Below, piece after piece: positions 25,105-37,697 of a stretch of DNA of 64,000 nt. A program made the translations under genes and the position numbers. Source of the stretch: Cenococcum geophilum 1.58 (Eukaryota > Ascomycota > Dothideomycetes > Gloniales > Gloniaceae); the NCBI GenBank assembly GCA_001692895.1, contig KV748294.1:65370-129369 (forward strand), written 5' to 3'. Numbering within the stretch: position 1 is the first letter of the stretch; each line of letters starts with the position of its first letter. The notes below the pieces were generated by a model. The model worked only from the letters and a program-made list of their open reading frames with translations, ran no database searches and was not told the origin of the DNA.

Positions 25105-25464
25105 TCAGCACATCAGAGCGTCAGGACATGTGCGATGATTTTGTCCCACGAGGGGATCGTTCGGAAATAACAACGGGAAGATGATGTCTAGTGCTGCGCT
25201 GACGCCGACCGGAAGGTTTTTCCTGAGTTTTGGGATCGTTTGGATGCAGTTACTGAGCGGAGGCAGTAGGTCATAGCAGCTATAGGACTCGAGAAATTCC
25301 CTCAGCATCTCCAGGTCCAACTGACAAGAAGCATGCTTAAACATAATATCTGTACTTTTGATCTCGCTTTCCCGGATCACCCTGGCGATTGAGTGGGCAT
25401 CCAGAAACTCCGTTATTGTTCTTTCAACCACTGTTGTAGACTGCTCGACGGTGAAGTAGTTCAA
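25105..25464 (-). CDS. Hypothetical open frame, possible 3' exon
   Basis: A 119-codon open frame on the minus strand in unmutated DNA, about 450 bp from URA5 and convergent with it. The product is not recognised. It is a soluble, mixed-charge sequence with no signal peptide or membrane segment; LDLEMLREFLESYSCYDLL and SAALDIIFPLLFPND look like helices. The frame opens at TTG right after a stop, and the first ATG lies about 40 codons in. So a real gene would need either that internal start or a 5' exon spliced in. The Copia-2 insertion only 70 bp upstream could have severed earlier exons. It may also be a chance frame. No RIP damage is seen. Confidence 0.35.
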   Translation of the reverse strand: MNYFTVEQSTTVVERTITEFLDAHSIARVIRESEIKSTDIMFKHASCQLDLEMLREFLESYSCYDLLPPLSNCIQTIPKLRKNLPVGVSAALDIIFPLLFPNDPLVGQNHRTCPDALMC

Positions 25465-25533
25465 TTAGCCTCTGATCATCAGGCTTGCAAATCAATCGAT
25501 TCGGTTCGATTAACGCCTCGAATTAATTGAATT
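25465..25533. other. Right edge of host island
   Basis: About 70 bp of unique DNA up to the Copia-2 target duplication (GAAAG, 25,534-25,538), including a run of ATTAATTGAATTGAA-like low-complexity sequence. Confidence 0.5.
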
Positions 25534-25538
25534 GAAAG

Positions 25539-25703
25539 TGTCGGGAATGAGGCAAGCGGTCGTCACGTGTCGCCGCGGCACTAGCGTGGTGAGGAGTCTT
25601 AAGCTCCTCGCCCTTCCTTATTCCAACAACAAGCTTTATTAACCAACATCACTATAACCTACTCGAGTAGTCGTTATTGGTGAGTCACCCTATATAACCG
25701 ACG
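25539..25703 (+). repeat. Copia-2 left (5') LTR, nearly unmutated
   Basis: 165 bp, TGTCGG...CCGACG. It keeps C and G at about 18 sites where the right LTR has T or A. It lies against the unique URA5 island. Confidence 0.9.
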
Positions 25704-28700
25704 CTAATTAGTGGTTGAATACACAGTTAACCATAGAGCAGCTAGGTTTTCGAATAGAAGAAACAGTCTTATATAGGAGTGCTATATACGCTTATATGGA
25801 ATGGATCCCGGCAATACTATACTACCTTAGACTTGCGGAAAACTAGTAACAGAAGTATCACTAAGTACTAGGAGATACTAAGTTGCGTCTATTACGTAGA
25901 ACAACCACATTTATAAAGATTTAGTTAAGTACTTTAGGTTAGAAGTGTTACTAAACCTAGGGTCCTAAGTTAACGTCTAAAACGCGTTAGAATAACCATC
26001 TTAATACCTTTAGTGTACCTTCGCAGACCGCAGGATTATAATTACTACCTAACTATATATTAAACAACCTTTATTTTCCTTAATTTTTTTTATTAAAATG
26101 TGTTAAACAACCTTTAATAACAGCTATTATAGCGTTAACCTACCTAAAAAAGTATAAGAATAACATTAACCCAGAAATAGAGAATAGAGCTATAATTAAC
26201 TTCGTAAACGCTAAGTAATAGGACCTAAATGGATTCCTATTATACCGCATAGTATACTATAAAGACAGTAAATACAATAATACTATGCTATAGTATTATA
26301 TAAAGGAGAACTTTATTAGATAGATAAAGGAAACATAGGTTCCTATAAATAAGGATATTATATAGGACTTCCATAACTTCCTTTAGGAGTATAGAGTATT
26401 TGTCCCTATAGATAGGGGAGTTATTAAAGATAATATTTAGGAGCATATTATTAATATAAAAGAAGAGCATAAATGGACTCTATAAGAGATTAAGTATTAA
26501 CTATACACTATAAAGAAGCTTAACTTATAATAGAATCCAAGTAATATACTACTAGAGACGTATTCTAATTCCATTACTCTAGGCACGAGTTCTAACATTC
26601 TATATCTATCGCCTCTACCTCTGTCTTTAGTTCTTTAGTATTTACTAATTTAACCCGTAACTTTAACTACTACCCCTTAACCTAAGCAAGTATAAGATCC
26701 CCTTGCTTTACAGCCTAATAACCTTTAAACTCTACCATAGTAGAATTAAGTACTATACCCTATTTTATTAAGCTCTACATCCCTACTATAGCCTATAATA
26801 TAATCCCTACCTCCTTAATCTCTAATATAATTTTAACGTGGCCTAGCGCTACTTAAAGGCATCTTAAAGTTACTTACAGAGCTTATAAAGCTCTATTTAG
26901 ACCTAGAGAAGAAGTTTAGCAGGGAACTATATAATATCCTTAATTTAAAGCTGCGTATCTTCTATAACTATTACTAAAAGGTTAAACTAGAACCTAACTA
27001 ATATTATAACACCTATTCCGTTATGCTTAAGGGCCACACCAGTACCTTCTATTATAATTATTTAGTAAGAAAAGGATATAATTTTAACCAAATAATATAT
27101 AAGATAAGATGCCACTTTAAAATAGAAAAGAATAAGTAGCAGTATATATTGGAGTGGAGAGAGACTACTTTTTTAAGAATTATTGCTACAAACCTAAGTG
27201 TTTCTCGGCTTGATTATCTTTAAAAGCTCTTTAATTAACTTCAGACAATTTAGCGTGGTTTATCCGAATTATATTAAGAGGATTTCAGCCTATATAATTA
27301 AGTTATTAGCGTATACTAAGGCATTAAAGGATATAACCTTACTTTCTTTAATCCTGCAAATACTTATAAAGAAGCGTATACTTAATTAAGATCCTCTATT
27401 AGTACCGCTTTACGCTCTTAGAAAGTATAGCAATTTAACACCTAACTCTAACCTACTTTAATTAACCTAGCCAACCCGGCTAACCAATATAATTATAACT
27501 GGACTAATTAAACATATAGTAGTCGTAGTAGGCAATATAGTAAAGGGTATAATTAATAACTATAAGGTAAAGGTGGAGGTCCTTATAGAGGTTTATTTTA
27601 AAGTAATTACTAGAAAAAGTACTATATTTATAAGAAACCAAATTACTAGTTAACTAGGTATTCTCTTAATAAATAAAAGGAGGTATATAATAAGTTTCGC
27701 TAGAGTATAAGAAATATTAGAAATTATAAGGTTACTATAGCCTACTTCTAAAGCTTTCTAGTTTAATATAAAGGCGTAAAAGATCTTAAGGGTAAGGTTA
27801 ATAAGGCCAAATAGCTTCTTATAGATATAGAAATTAAGGGCTACTTACCTAACTAATACTTTACTAAGTATAGTAAGGTAGATAGCGTATAAACCGTTAC
27901 TATTCTTAATAACCAATCTACGCTCCATTCTATTACAAAGTTAAATATCTTTAATAAGCTAAAGGAGAGCTTCGCGTTCTCCTTTAACAATAAATACTCG
28001 GCAAATATCTTCTATAGTATTATGCCAGATACTAGAGCCGCAGGAGTATCTATAGCAAAAGAACCTCAAGTTTAAGCCCTTTAGCAGCTTAATAACTCTA
28101 TTTAAATTAACTATTTAACGGCAGGCTAATATACAATTTATTTTGGCAAGGGTACTATAATCTCTCTTAGCACAATTAGGGTCCAAACCCCCTTAGGGTG
28201 CATTACTTTCCATATTATCCCTACAAATACTTTATTTCTATTTTGCATTAGAGATATAAACAAATTAGGTGTTAAGCTTAATAACTTTAAGAATATGCTT
28301 GTGTATGGAGATAGTTAGGTACCTATTGTACGCAAATAGGGTTACCCTTAGTTGCTCCTTTATTAACTAGAAAAGAGTATTACTTAAAGCCACCTAACTA
28401 AGTTAGAGTTATATTAACTACACTATTATTTTAGCTACCTATCCGTTTATTAATTACTTAGGGTTCTTTAGTAAGTAGGCTATAAAGTTAAAGTTAAGGC
28501 AATTAAGTATCTTATAAAGTACTACTATTACTACTAAATAAACTAGAAGTCCCCTAGCTAATTTAAGTTCATCCTTAAAGATAACTACAACTTTAACTTT
28601 TATATTATTGTTAATGTTATATATCTTAGCGGCAAGCTAGTACTCTAAGTTATTAACTTCTTAACCTCCTTCTAAGCCGCATATTTCTTAAAGGATATAT

Positions 28701-31463
28701 CAGCTGGGAATATATAAGATACCCTATAATTATACTAGATTAATATCTACCTAAAACCCCCTAATTAAATTATCTATAATATAGGAAAAAAACTTCTTAT
28801 TTATAGAGTTTTAATAATAAACAAAGGCAATAGCAATTAAGGTTAAGGAAGTCCCTATTAAGGCATATAATAGTATTAGAAAAGTAGAGCGATATCACGC
28901 GCTATTACGCCGCGTATATAAGATTATCTCTTTAAAACTAGAGGATATTAGCAAAGAACTTACCTTATAAATGGCTATTAAAGCCGTTAATAATTCCGCT
29001 AGCCTAGATAGACTTATACCTATATTACTAGTCTTTAGCGCCTACCCTTAAATAACTAATAATTCTTTACTATTTCCCTCTATTATATAATAAGCTAAGG
29101 CTATTTGTAAGGCAATAAAGGAGGTACGACGTCTCTACGCTATATACTAGGTTAATAACGTACTAGGAATAAGAAATGGCCTAAATACCTTAACTACGCT
29201 TAATTTACTACTTTAGTCTAAGGTATATATATGGTGTAAAAAGGGAGGGTGGTTAGGCCCATATTAACTCATTACAATTAATAGTTAAACTTATACTATT
29301 TAGATGCCTTATAGACCTACTTAATTCTATTTAACTATTATTAAGCCTTACTATAAGGATAATAGTTTTAAGCCTTTATAGGATACCCTAGAGAAGAACC
29401 ACAATTAACGTGCTTTAGAAGGCGACTACAATTCTAATATAATTATAGTAGAGGTGCTATAACTATAACGCGGTAGAGGTCGCCTAAAAGGATTATAAAA
29501 TCGCTAACATCTTATTAATTTTAAAGAGCAATTTGTTGCCGCCATTAAGAATAAAGTTAAGTTATTAATGGCCTTTATAATAGCCAAGGAGAAGGCTAAC
29601 TTTAAGCTTATAAAATAGCTTTAAAAAAAGGTTATATTATAACTCTTAGAGCTCCTTTCTAAGTATTTAATAAGTAGGAGATCGATAGTCTTATTATAAG
29701 AGAAGTCTTTAAATTTAAGAAGTATAACCCTACTAAGTTTAATAAAGTTTATATCTTTAAGTTAAGAATAGTTAATAAGATTAAAGGCAAAGCTATTAAC
29801 GCCCCATTTAAGAAATTAAGGCTTATTATCTAAGGTTATAATAATAATAGTAAAGAGGTGATTTTTATATAATCTTCTATAATTTAATAAGCTAGTTAGC
29901 AAGTTATTATTACACTAGCTCCCTCCTTAATAAAGAATAGAATAGCGGTTTATTTATAAAATATTACTTAAGCCTATACCTAATTAGAAACGTACCTTTA
30001 GCGCTTAATATTAGCATACCTTTTGGAGTAAATTCGCCACTAGTATCCTAAAGATATGATTATAGTTATGCTTAAGCCATTATATAGAATTATAGAGGCA
30101 GAAACTTATTAGTAGGCTACCTATAACAAGTACTATAAAGAGAAGCTTTTAATAACTACTTCTATATTTAATCCCTACTTCCTTATTATAACTACGGGAA
30201 CTCTATTTAGAATTGTCGGCATATAAACTAATAATATAATTATCTTAGGAGACAACCAATTCTTAGCTCTTAAAGAAGATAAGCTAGTAAAGGTAAATCT
30301 TATAGTAAAGCTAAAGGAAAAGCTTAATTTAACAACACTATTACTTTTTAATAGATGCATCCTCTCCCTAAATAAGGATTCTATTACTTTACGCCAGAAG
30401 GGTTAAGGTAAGAAGATTAACGTTATTAACGTTAATTCTCTAAAGCAAGGATATATAGAGCAACGCGCTTATAAAGCTTATATTACTTTTATCTATTAAC
30501 TTAAGGCTTCCTTTAATCTCTTTATTGCCGCTTAATACTAGGAACCAACTAAGGATAATGTTCTTACCCTAAATAAGCGTTTTTTTTTAAATAAATAAAC
30601 TATCTTAACTGGGGACTACTCTACGTGCCTATTAATCTTCCCACTATTAAGCTATTTATATTTATTAATAAATTATTTATAAATAATAAAGATTTTAGCT
30701 CCTAGCTAAAATATAAGATTATTATCGCGAATAAATCTACTAGAGAGAATAACTTTATAATCTACGGCAATCTTATTTATTAAAGCTTAACTAAGAGTAA
30801 GCGCGTTACTTAAAGCGTTCTAGCATTAGAGATATATAAAATAGTTAGCGGAGTTAATATAGTAATTACAATTGGAACTACCCTAAAGATAATTATAGAT
30901 TGACTTAAACTTCCCGTTATCCCTATAATTATATACACCGACTTATACTCCCTCTATAAGTATTTAGTTAAGCTTAGTACCACAAAGAAAAAGCGCCTTA
31001 TAATTAATATTATGGCACTTTAGCAATCTTATAAACGGCGAGAACTCTTTAAGATTTAATAGATTAACGGCTAAGACAACCTAGTAAATATAATAATAAA
31101 GGTAAACCTAAATAAGGCTCTAGAGATATTTATTAATATAAATACTCTATATATATAAGTTAAAGGTTAGGTTAAAAGGGAGTAGGAGCAAGACTTATAT
31201 TATAATAGCAATAGTTAATAGGCACGTACTATACGCTATTATAGCTTAGCAGAATTTAGCAAAAGTTTATAGCTTAGCAGAATTTAGTAGAATTCTATAG
31301 CGTGGCAGAATATAGCAGATTACGGTAGATTACGGCAAGTTGCGGTCTTATAACTAGGCTTAATCGGTAGGCGTATATAAGGTATTATAGGATAGTCCTA
31401 TAACACTACGCTAGTCAAGTAGTATTTATATATAGATGGCAACCATAAAAAAAGAGTTACTAG

Positions 31464-31628
31464 TGTCGGGAATAAGGCAAGCGGTCGTCATGTGTCGCCG
31501 CGGCACTAGCGTAGTGAGGAGTCTTAAGCTTCTTACCCTTCCTTATTCTAATAACAAGCTTTATTAACCAATATTACTATAACCTACTTAAGTAGTACTT
31601 ATTAGTAAGTCACCCTATATAACTAATA
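31464..31628 (+). repeat. Copia-2 right (3') LTR, RIP-mutated
   Basis: 165 bp, colinear with 25,539-25,703. Of about 20 differences all but two are C-to-T or G-to-A in this copy. Followed directly by the GAAAG target duplication. Confidence 0.9.
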
Positions 31629-31633
31629 GAAAG

Positions 31634-32463
31634 CTTTAGAAGTAGAGGGCCTAGTTAATTAAATTAATTAAATTAACATTTTAATGGTTGCAATTAAATT
31701 TAACTAGTATAGTAGTTAGTAATTATTACTAGTCTTGGCATAGTGTTAATGCTAAAGGGCCTATCTAGCGACGCCTATATTGTTTTCTATCGTTTATTTT
31801 GCGCCCGCCCTTAATATAGGCCTATCGCGAGTCTTAGTATAGTATTAAGTTACCTTCCTTATACGGCGCTTTAACTGCCTATCTACTATATTAATTATGC
31901 CTTTCTTGTCCCACGATCCTACCGCTATTAAAGCTCCAATTATATTAGGTTATAGCTATGACACACGGCCCTAGTATCTGGGCCATTAGAAAAACCAAAA
32001 AGGGCCCCCCTAAGTCGCTCCTTAAGCCACTTTAGAAAGCCTAAGCAGCCTACCTCTAGAGAATAACGGGCGGGTATAAGCGAACGGATACAGCACTGCT
32101 CGAGAAAGAAACGAAAATTCCCCACTATAGATATATATCCGGGCTACCACAATGCAGAGGGCGCTTAAGGAGCGCAACTGTAGTGTTATAAAGTACCTAA
32201 GATATACCTAAGTAGGCTATAGAAAGGCCCTAGGGCTCCCTAAGAAAGGGCTCCCTAGTAACCCTAAAGTAGGGAAGAAGCACTAGTAAAGTAGGTAGGA
32301 AAAGTAAAAGAGAAATAGCGCCGTACTAAAGCTTAGGCCGGCGTATAGAAGTAAAGGAGATATATATAAGGCTAATAAGAATAAGAATAAAAATAAATAA
32401 AAGAAAGGAACTAAAGTAAAGCCTAAAGGAATACCGGAAAGCTAACTACTATAATATAGTAAT
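31634..32463. other. Unassigned, moderately AT-rich DNA
   Basis: The outer flank of Copia-2, less AT-rich than the elements around it (CG-bearing patches at 31,765-31,835 and 32,010-32,170). A short direct repeat (AGTCTTGGCATAG and AGTCTTAGTATAG) occurs about 100 bp apart near 31,730 and 31,835. A 61-codon minus-strand frame (31,940-32,125) has no recognisable product. This could be unique host DNA partly hit by RIP, or an old unidentified repeat. Confidence 0.4.
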
Positions 32464-32717
32464 TGTAAGCTTTTACAGTATGGGAATTAAACGAGCGACT
32501 TAATTGGAAATGTAGCTCTAAAGTCTCTATATATACACGAGGTAGGTAGTAAGGGGCTAACGATAATAATCCACAATCTCTACTATAGACAGCGCTACTT
32601 AGTTGGTAATAGGTAATAGAAATAGGTAATAGAAATAAGTAGTAAGATATGCGATGGTAAGAGATAGGGTAGAAAGTTATAAGATAGCGAAAGCTTTAGT
32701 ACCCGTAGTTAGTTATA
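32464..32717. repeat. Diverged LTR related to the short solo LTRs
   Basis: It begins TGTAAGCTTT and then matches the reverse complement of the solo LTRs at 34,917-35,089 and 45,435-45,628 over the ATTAAACGAGCGACTTAATTG region. The far end is placed at 32,717 (AGTTAGTTATA, expected AGTCGGTTACA) with low certainty, as no target duplication could be matched. Confidence 0.45.
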
Positions 32718-32840
32718 TACCCCTCCAAATTTAACAGTGTAGTTAAAGCTATAGAAAACAAAAATAAAGGTAGAGACTATACCATAATAGGAAATTTAGA
32801 TACAATTTAGTAGTAGCAAAGGGTAGGGTAATTTTGACGG

Positions 32841-32916
32841 TATATCACGAATATTACAAATATTGCGGATATTGCGGACATTGTAAATATTAAAGATATC
32901 GCAAATATTGCAATAG
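32841..32916. repeat. 9-bp tandem repeat, ATATTGCGG type
   Basis: About eight decayed units of ATATTGCGG/ACATTGTAA. The same repeat type forms the tail of the family X LTR (1-75 and 59,820-59,920), so this may be a remnant of an X LTR. Confidence 0.55.
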
Positions 32917-32929
32917 TGCTAGTTACTTA

Positions 32930-34911
32930 ATAGAATAGTAATCTAATGTTAAATATCCACTAAATGCAATTGCTTTATCTATTATTCGTGCTTTTAATGG
33001 GGTAGGATCTTAGTAAGGCCGTTTGTAGGCATTTTAGCTATAGGAACCTACTAAACATCGATTTTTTAAATCTTAGACTTTCTATCTAAGCTAGTACTAA
33101 TAGACGTTAATATATCAAAGCTTGGTATTAAGTTTTAGTGTATTACATCTTAGTAGGCGTACGGTTTGCATATTATCGCATAGTAGGGTAAATTCGCGTT
33201 CTAAATTAAAGCCAATTGCCTTAAAGAATCGTTGCCACTAGATAACTTTAACAGCAGTAATAAATAGGGAGAGAAGTTCCGCTTTAGTAGTTAAACGAGT
33301 AACTAATCGCTATAGGATTACTTTAGAGTAGATTTAAAGGAATAAATATATTCTATCTAAATCTAGGGGTATAGCTCTTATAGAGAACAAGACATTGCGT
33401 AAAGAAGAGAAAGGAATAATGTAAGGGTTTTATAATTAAATAGTTAGGGGTCTTAGCGGTTAATGCGTATATATATACGCACACAGTCTTTAATAGACTT
33501 TGGTAAAATTTAATTAATCTAGTAGAACTTAGTAGGAATTAATTAAGTTAATAAAATTTAGTAAAATTTGGTTAAAGCGTTAGAATTTATCCGTTAAGTG
33601 TTTTACTAAGACGTTCCTACTATAACTAAGCTAGTCCCATTACATCTACTTACTTAATCTTATTTAATTTAAATTCCTAGGAACTATTATAGGTCTTCTA
33701 GTATACGGATTTTGTATTAGTATAGTAGTTTAGCTTTAAATCCCTTAAGTTTTTAAATGTCCTTTTTAGCAAATAAAACGGCGATATTATCTATACAGAA
33801 GAAGATAATAAGTCGTTTATTGATAAATAGGTAGTTAGTACCTAAGACTAGTTTTAATCTAAATTTAGCTAGTGTATTAGTAAGTTCTTTATACCAAAGT
33901 AGTGTTAATATTTTTAATCCGTATAGCGCTATAATTAGCTTTAGGATATATCTATTTTAATTAAATTCTTCTAAAGAGTAGCAGTAGACTAGTTTAATAG
34001 GCTTAGCGTTTATAAGTGCATTTATAGTATTATATTATTAGATTTCTAAGTTAAATACGGCTGCCATAGCCATAAGGGCACGGAATATTCGAGTAGCTAA
34101 AGTTGCTATATAGGTCTCTTCTTTAGTAATCTATAAGTCTTCACGGATATATGGTTAAGCTTTTAGCTTTTATAGGTAACCGCCGCTATTAAGCTTATAT
34201 TTAAAGATTTATTTTAGTAAAAGGATCTGCTTATTATATACTTCTTTTTTTAGTACAGTTTTAAATATACCTTAGCGTTTTGGGTCGTTATATTCTTTTT
34301 CTATAGCCTTTTAGAAGCTAGTAGTTAATAAAAGCTTTTTTAGTTCTTTAAGATTCTTTAGTTTAGGAGGAAAATTATCCTAATATAGAGATAAGGATCT
34401 AGTTAGGTTAATATTCTTTACTAAGCCTATAGTAAATCTAGTACCCTTAAAAGCTTCCTATTCTAACTTAGCTTTATCTTTTTTAAGTCGTCTGGATTGT
34501 ATTAGTAGTAGCTTTAAAGGTATTCTATAAAGAAGTAGATATAAATAAAAGCGTTAGGCTTAGTAGCACCCTACTATATAGAATAATAGTAAGCTAAAAT
34601 GGACGAACGTATTAAGACCTAGTAATAGCAGATAATAAAGACTTTATGCTTTCTTAGGGAGACCGCCCTTAGGTATTAAGAAGCAGGTGCCCTTTAATAG
34701 ATAGCTATCTAGAATACCCTTTACTAAAACTACGGCTATATAAGCAGATTGTAAGGGATATTATTACGGATACCTTAGGTTGCCCTTAGAACAACCCCTA
34801 AACGCCCCTTAGATAGTCGCCAGTTACGTACTAAAGGTATATACCTATAGTATATAGTCTCTATAATCCTAAAGGCCTTACCTTTTTAAGGATTTATCTC
34901 TCTTACTGTAA
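32930..34911 (-). mobile_element. Old copia relic (RT and RNase H part)
   Basis: Minus-strand remnant of a second copia lineage, distinct from Copia-1/-2. Reverse-transcriptase segments typical of fungal copia read between about 34,300 and 33,700 (the KVYLKLY, LALYGLK-like and LLWYKELTNTLAK blocks). RNase H-like remains run to about 33,000. Neither LTR could be placed. Many breaks; older than its neighbours, judging by decay. Confidence 0.65.
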
Positions 34912-34916
34912 CCGAC

Positions 34917-35089
34917 TACTAGACCCTGTTTCACTAGCGTCAGCACTACCCTCGTATGTCTTGGATATGGTTAAAATGAGTTATAGACTTCGGAGTTTAG
35001 GGGTCTACTTTCATGTATTTATACTACTTGATTTCCATAGATTTACAATTAAGTCACTTGTTTAATTCCCACACATTGCAAAGCTTACG
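34917..35089. repeat. Solo LTR, 173 bp, little mutated
   Basis: TGTAACCGACTA...AAGCTTACG, flanked by the 5-bp target duplication CTTAC (34,912-34,916 and 35,090-35,094). It matches the solo LTR inside G-c (45,435-45,628) except for a 21-bp length difference near the start. No internal region is seen in the window. It retains CG and CA dinucleotides, unlike the long elements. Confidence 0.8.
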
Positions 35090-35094
35090 CTTAC

Positions 35095-36142
35095 TAATCT
35101 ATTCTATTTCACAATTATATCCTTATAGCCCCCTATCTATAAAGTCCCCTTATATTTAAATCTTTCCTACTCTATTTAGAAGGACAGTTAGCTTAAGAAC
35201 TAGATTATTTATTTATATCTTTTATTTACCACTACTATCCTCCCTTAAAATTTTATAACAACCTAAATAGAAACTCTATAGGTACCTTATAGAAAGCCAT
35301 CGCGCTAAGGTAGAAAGGTTTCTCTATTAGTAAGAGATTGCGATAATATAAACCTCTAGGTAAGACGGCTAAATAAGCCCTAATATCTAGATGCGCTAGG
35401 AGCTTAAAGACTCTTATATAACTACAGCTACTGCTAAGAAAAACGTAGATACCCTTTATAATGGTTATAACGCTACTAGAAAGCAACTAGAGCCCCCTAG
35501 CCCTACTTAGGCTAATTAGAAGGTTAAGCGCTAGAAATAACTTTAAGATCTTCCCCTAATTTAAAAATACTAAAGGAATATATTAATATATTTAACTAGG
35601 AAACTAACCGGAACCCTTCTAAAAGACTACCGGCCTATAATTAGTATAGTAGTAGTGTATAAACTGCTTATAAGCTAAGTAGGCCTACCCCTTTAGGTAA
35701 TCTAACCTAACTACTAACTTAAGACCTAAGCCCTATTAGGAAATCTATACTGGCCACTAGTACTAATACTACCTCTATAGCCAAAGCTTCCCTAAGGCTA
35801 AGGTTAGAAAGTTAAGAGCTCTAAACTAATTATCTCTAAAATAGATATTAGGAAGCTGCTATAAGGCTCTTAAAAGCTATACGGGAAGGAGCTATTAATA
35901 AATATATTAGAAACCTCTAGGGGTAGGTTTAGATTTAGTAAAGCTTAATCTAGGCTAGATAAAACCTTTTATAACCTAGCTAAGGCTAAGGGCTTTCTAG
36001 GGGCTACCTAATACCTACCTAAGAAGGTATAGAAGACTTAAAGAGTTTTCTACACTATAAAAAAAAAGGATATAGACTAACTAGCTAAGGCCTTTAGTAG
36101 TTTAGAACTTCGCCATAGACCTAACGCCTAATAGTTAGACAA
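35095..36142. other. Unassigned RIP-mutated relic
   Basis: AT-rich DNA from the solo LTR to the W LTR. Some + frames near 35,850-36,060 read as plausible charged, helical protein (for example LLKAIREGAINKYIRNL) broken by many stops, so an old coding element is likely, but no family could be named. A 77-codon minus frame at 35,253-35,486 is not convincing. Confidence 0.4.
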
Positions 36143-36335
36143 TGTTACGGGATAGGGGCAGTGGCTACAGAGCGTATGTATTTAAGGAGTCTATAAGACG
36201 TTACGCAATCAATTATAAGGGTCGAGGGCGTAAGGAGGTAATATACCTACGCGTAGCTAATATAAGATATATATAAGGTATACGCGAGAGCACAGGGCTC
36301 TCCTATAGAGGCCCCTACGGTGGGGTTCTATAATA
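36143..36335 (-). repeat. Putative W 3' LTR
   Basis: Starts TGTTACGGG and ends CTATAATA (expected CTATAACA), next to a C-run that is a purine tract on the coding strand. GC-richer than its surroundings. No second copy is in the window, so the boundaries are inferred. Confidence 0.5.
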
Positions 36336-37697
36336 CTACCCCCCCTTCTATAGAGGCGGAGCTCTGGCGACGCTATGGTTACTATATATATATAGAAGGG
36401 ACACTTAAGGTATAGAAAAGAAGAAAAGGGGGGTATTACTAAAGGCTTAAAATAACGTTATATAATAAGGCTTGGCATCTAAAAATCTAACTAATTAGAT
36501 AACTTTAACCGCCGGTTAAAGTTTCTAGATATTTTAATAATATTCCAGTTACGTAATCGCACTTTACTATAATCTAACGGCAATTTAATAGTAATTTACC
36601 CTTACGTGGTAATATATAACGGTTTAACTCTATAAGGGCTCCTATAAAGGATTAGGTATAAAATCTCTACTTAAGCCTAGTTTCTTTAGGTTCGCGTAGT
36701 AAAAGTCGCTAATTAAATCCTTTGTATTTTTAAAGTCTTCCTATAGATACTATTCTAGCTAATTTATATTGAATCCTATATATATAGCTCTATAGTAGAG
36801 CCGTTATCCTCTACTTTTGCTAAAGTATTTAGAGTTAATAATTTGTTTAACGGTCTACTCTTTATAGTTCTTATCTTCGTTTTTATTTTAGATTGATACT
36901 AGTAGGGGTTTAGGCTATATCTACCCCGGTAAAGGGTTAGGCTAATAAAGGTATAGTAGCTATAGGTAAAATATAGGCTATATCCCATAAGTAGCTAGGG
37001 TAGGTAGAAGTTCTAGCTTATATACGGCTCCCCTATTAATAACTTATTTAATTAGGTAGGGGCTAAGGTTCTTATAATTAAGTAACTTTATAGGCCTCTA
37101 TATAGAGATATTACGTATATTTAGCTATACCCAGTTACTAATATACATCTCCGGTAGTGGCGTTTTATAATAGTTAGCGAAATAGGCCTACTTTACTTAA
37201 GCCTAGGCCATTTCTCCCTTATAGTAGTTAAGTAGGTTTTTTATATAGTCTATATACTAGTTAGTAAGTAGTATCTTAAGGCGTTTTTTATATAGTAGTT
37301 TCTTATTAATAGGTTCTAGTAGCTCTATACTAGATTAGGGGTAATAACCCTTATTCGCGAAGAACGGGGTAAGTCCTATAGTAGTTAAGACGTAGTTATT
37401 CGCTGTAAATTTACCTAGTAGGAGGTAATCTACCCAGTTATTTTAACTATAGGCAACTACCTATCGTAGGTACGCTTTTATACTAGTATTAGCGTTTTCT
37501 AGTTACTTAGTAGTTTTATAGTAAAAGGATATAGATATCTTAACGGAGATGCTAAGGTGTTAGTAGATTTATTTTTATATATTATAATTAAATTATATAC
37601 CTTAGTTGGACGTAATTAAGTTAGGTAACCTATATAGTCGGTAAACTTCATAAAGGAAGGCGTTAGTAACGTCGCTAATAGTTACGCCTTTAGTTAG
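36143..37697 (-). mobile_element. W: gypsy 3' part, split by G-b
   Basis: Minus-strand gypsy fossil. A putative 3' LTR at 36,143-36,335 is followed by a polypurine tract (minus strand, 36,336-36,348), a 3' region with one copy of the AACTTTAACC hairpin (36,501-36,523), and integrase C-terminal remains (about 36,900-37,600) clearly related to the integrase of Z near 53,200-53,400. G-b inserts at 37,697, so the 5' part of W should lie beyond G-b, outside the window. Many breaks. Confidence 0.65.

Larger units (their letters stand above)
25539..31628 (+). mobile_element. Copia-2: full-length decayed Ty1/copia element
   Basis: A 6,090-bp copia fossil on the + strand, the same family as Copia-1. 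The TSD GAAAG is at 25,534-25,538 and 31,629-31,633. Both LTRs are 165 bp; a 21-bp length difference from the Copia-1 LTR lies near the 5' end. Order: gag about 26,100-27,300 (same YNRLVGKG-type region near 27,050-27,150), protease region about 27,900-28,350, integrase about 28,600-29,400, reverse transcriptase about 29,950-30,600, RNase H about 30,620-31,080, then a 3' region with imperfect tandem repeats of TTATAGCTTAGCAGAATTTA type near 31,240-31,340. Heavily RIP-mutated inside, though the LTR next to the host island is nearly clean. Structurally whole, dozens of breaks. Confidence 0.9.
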
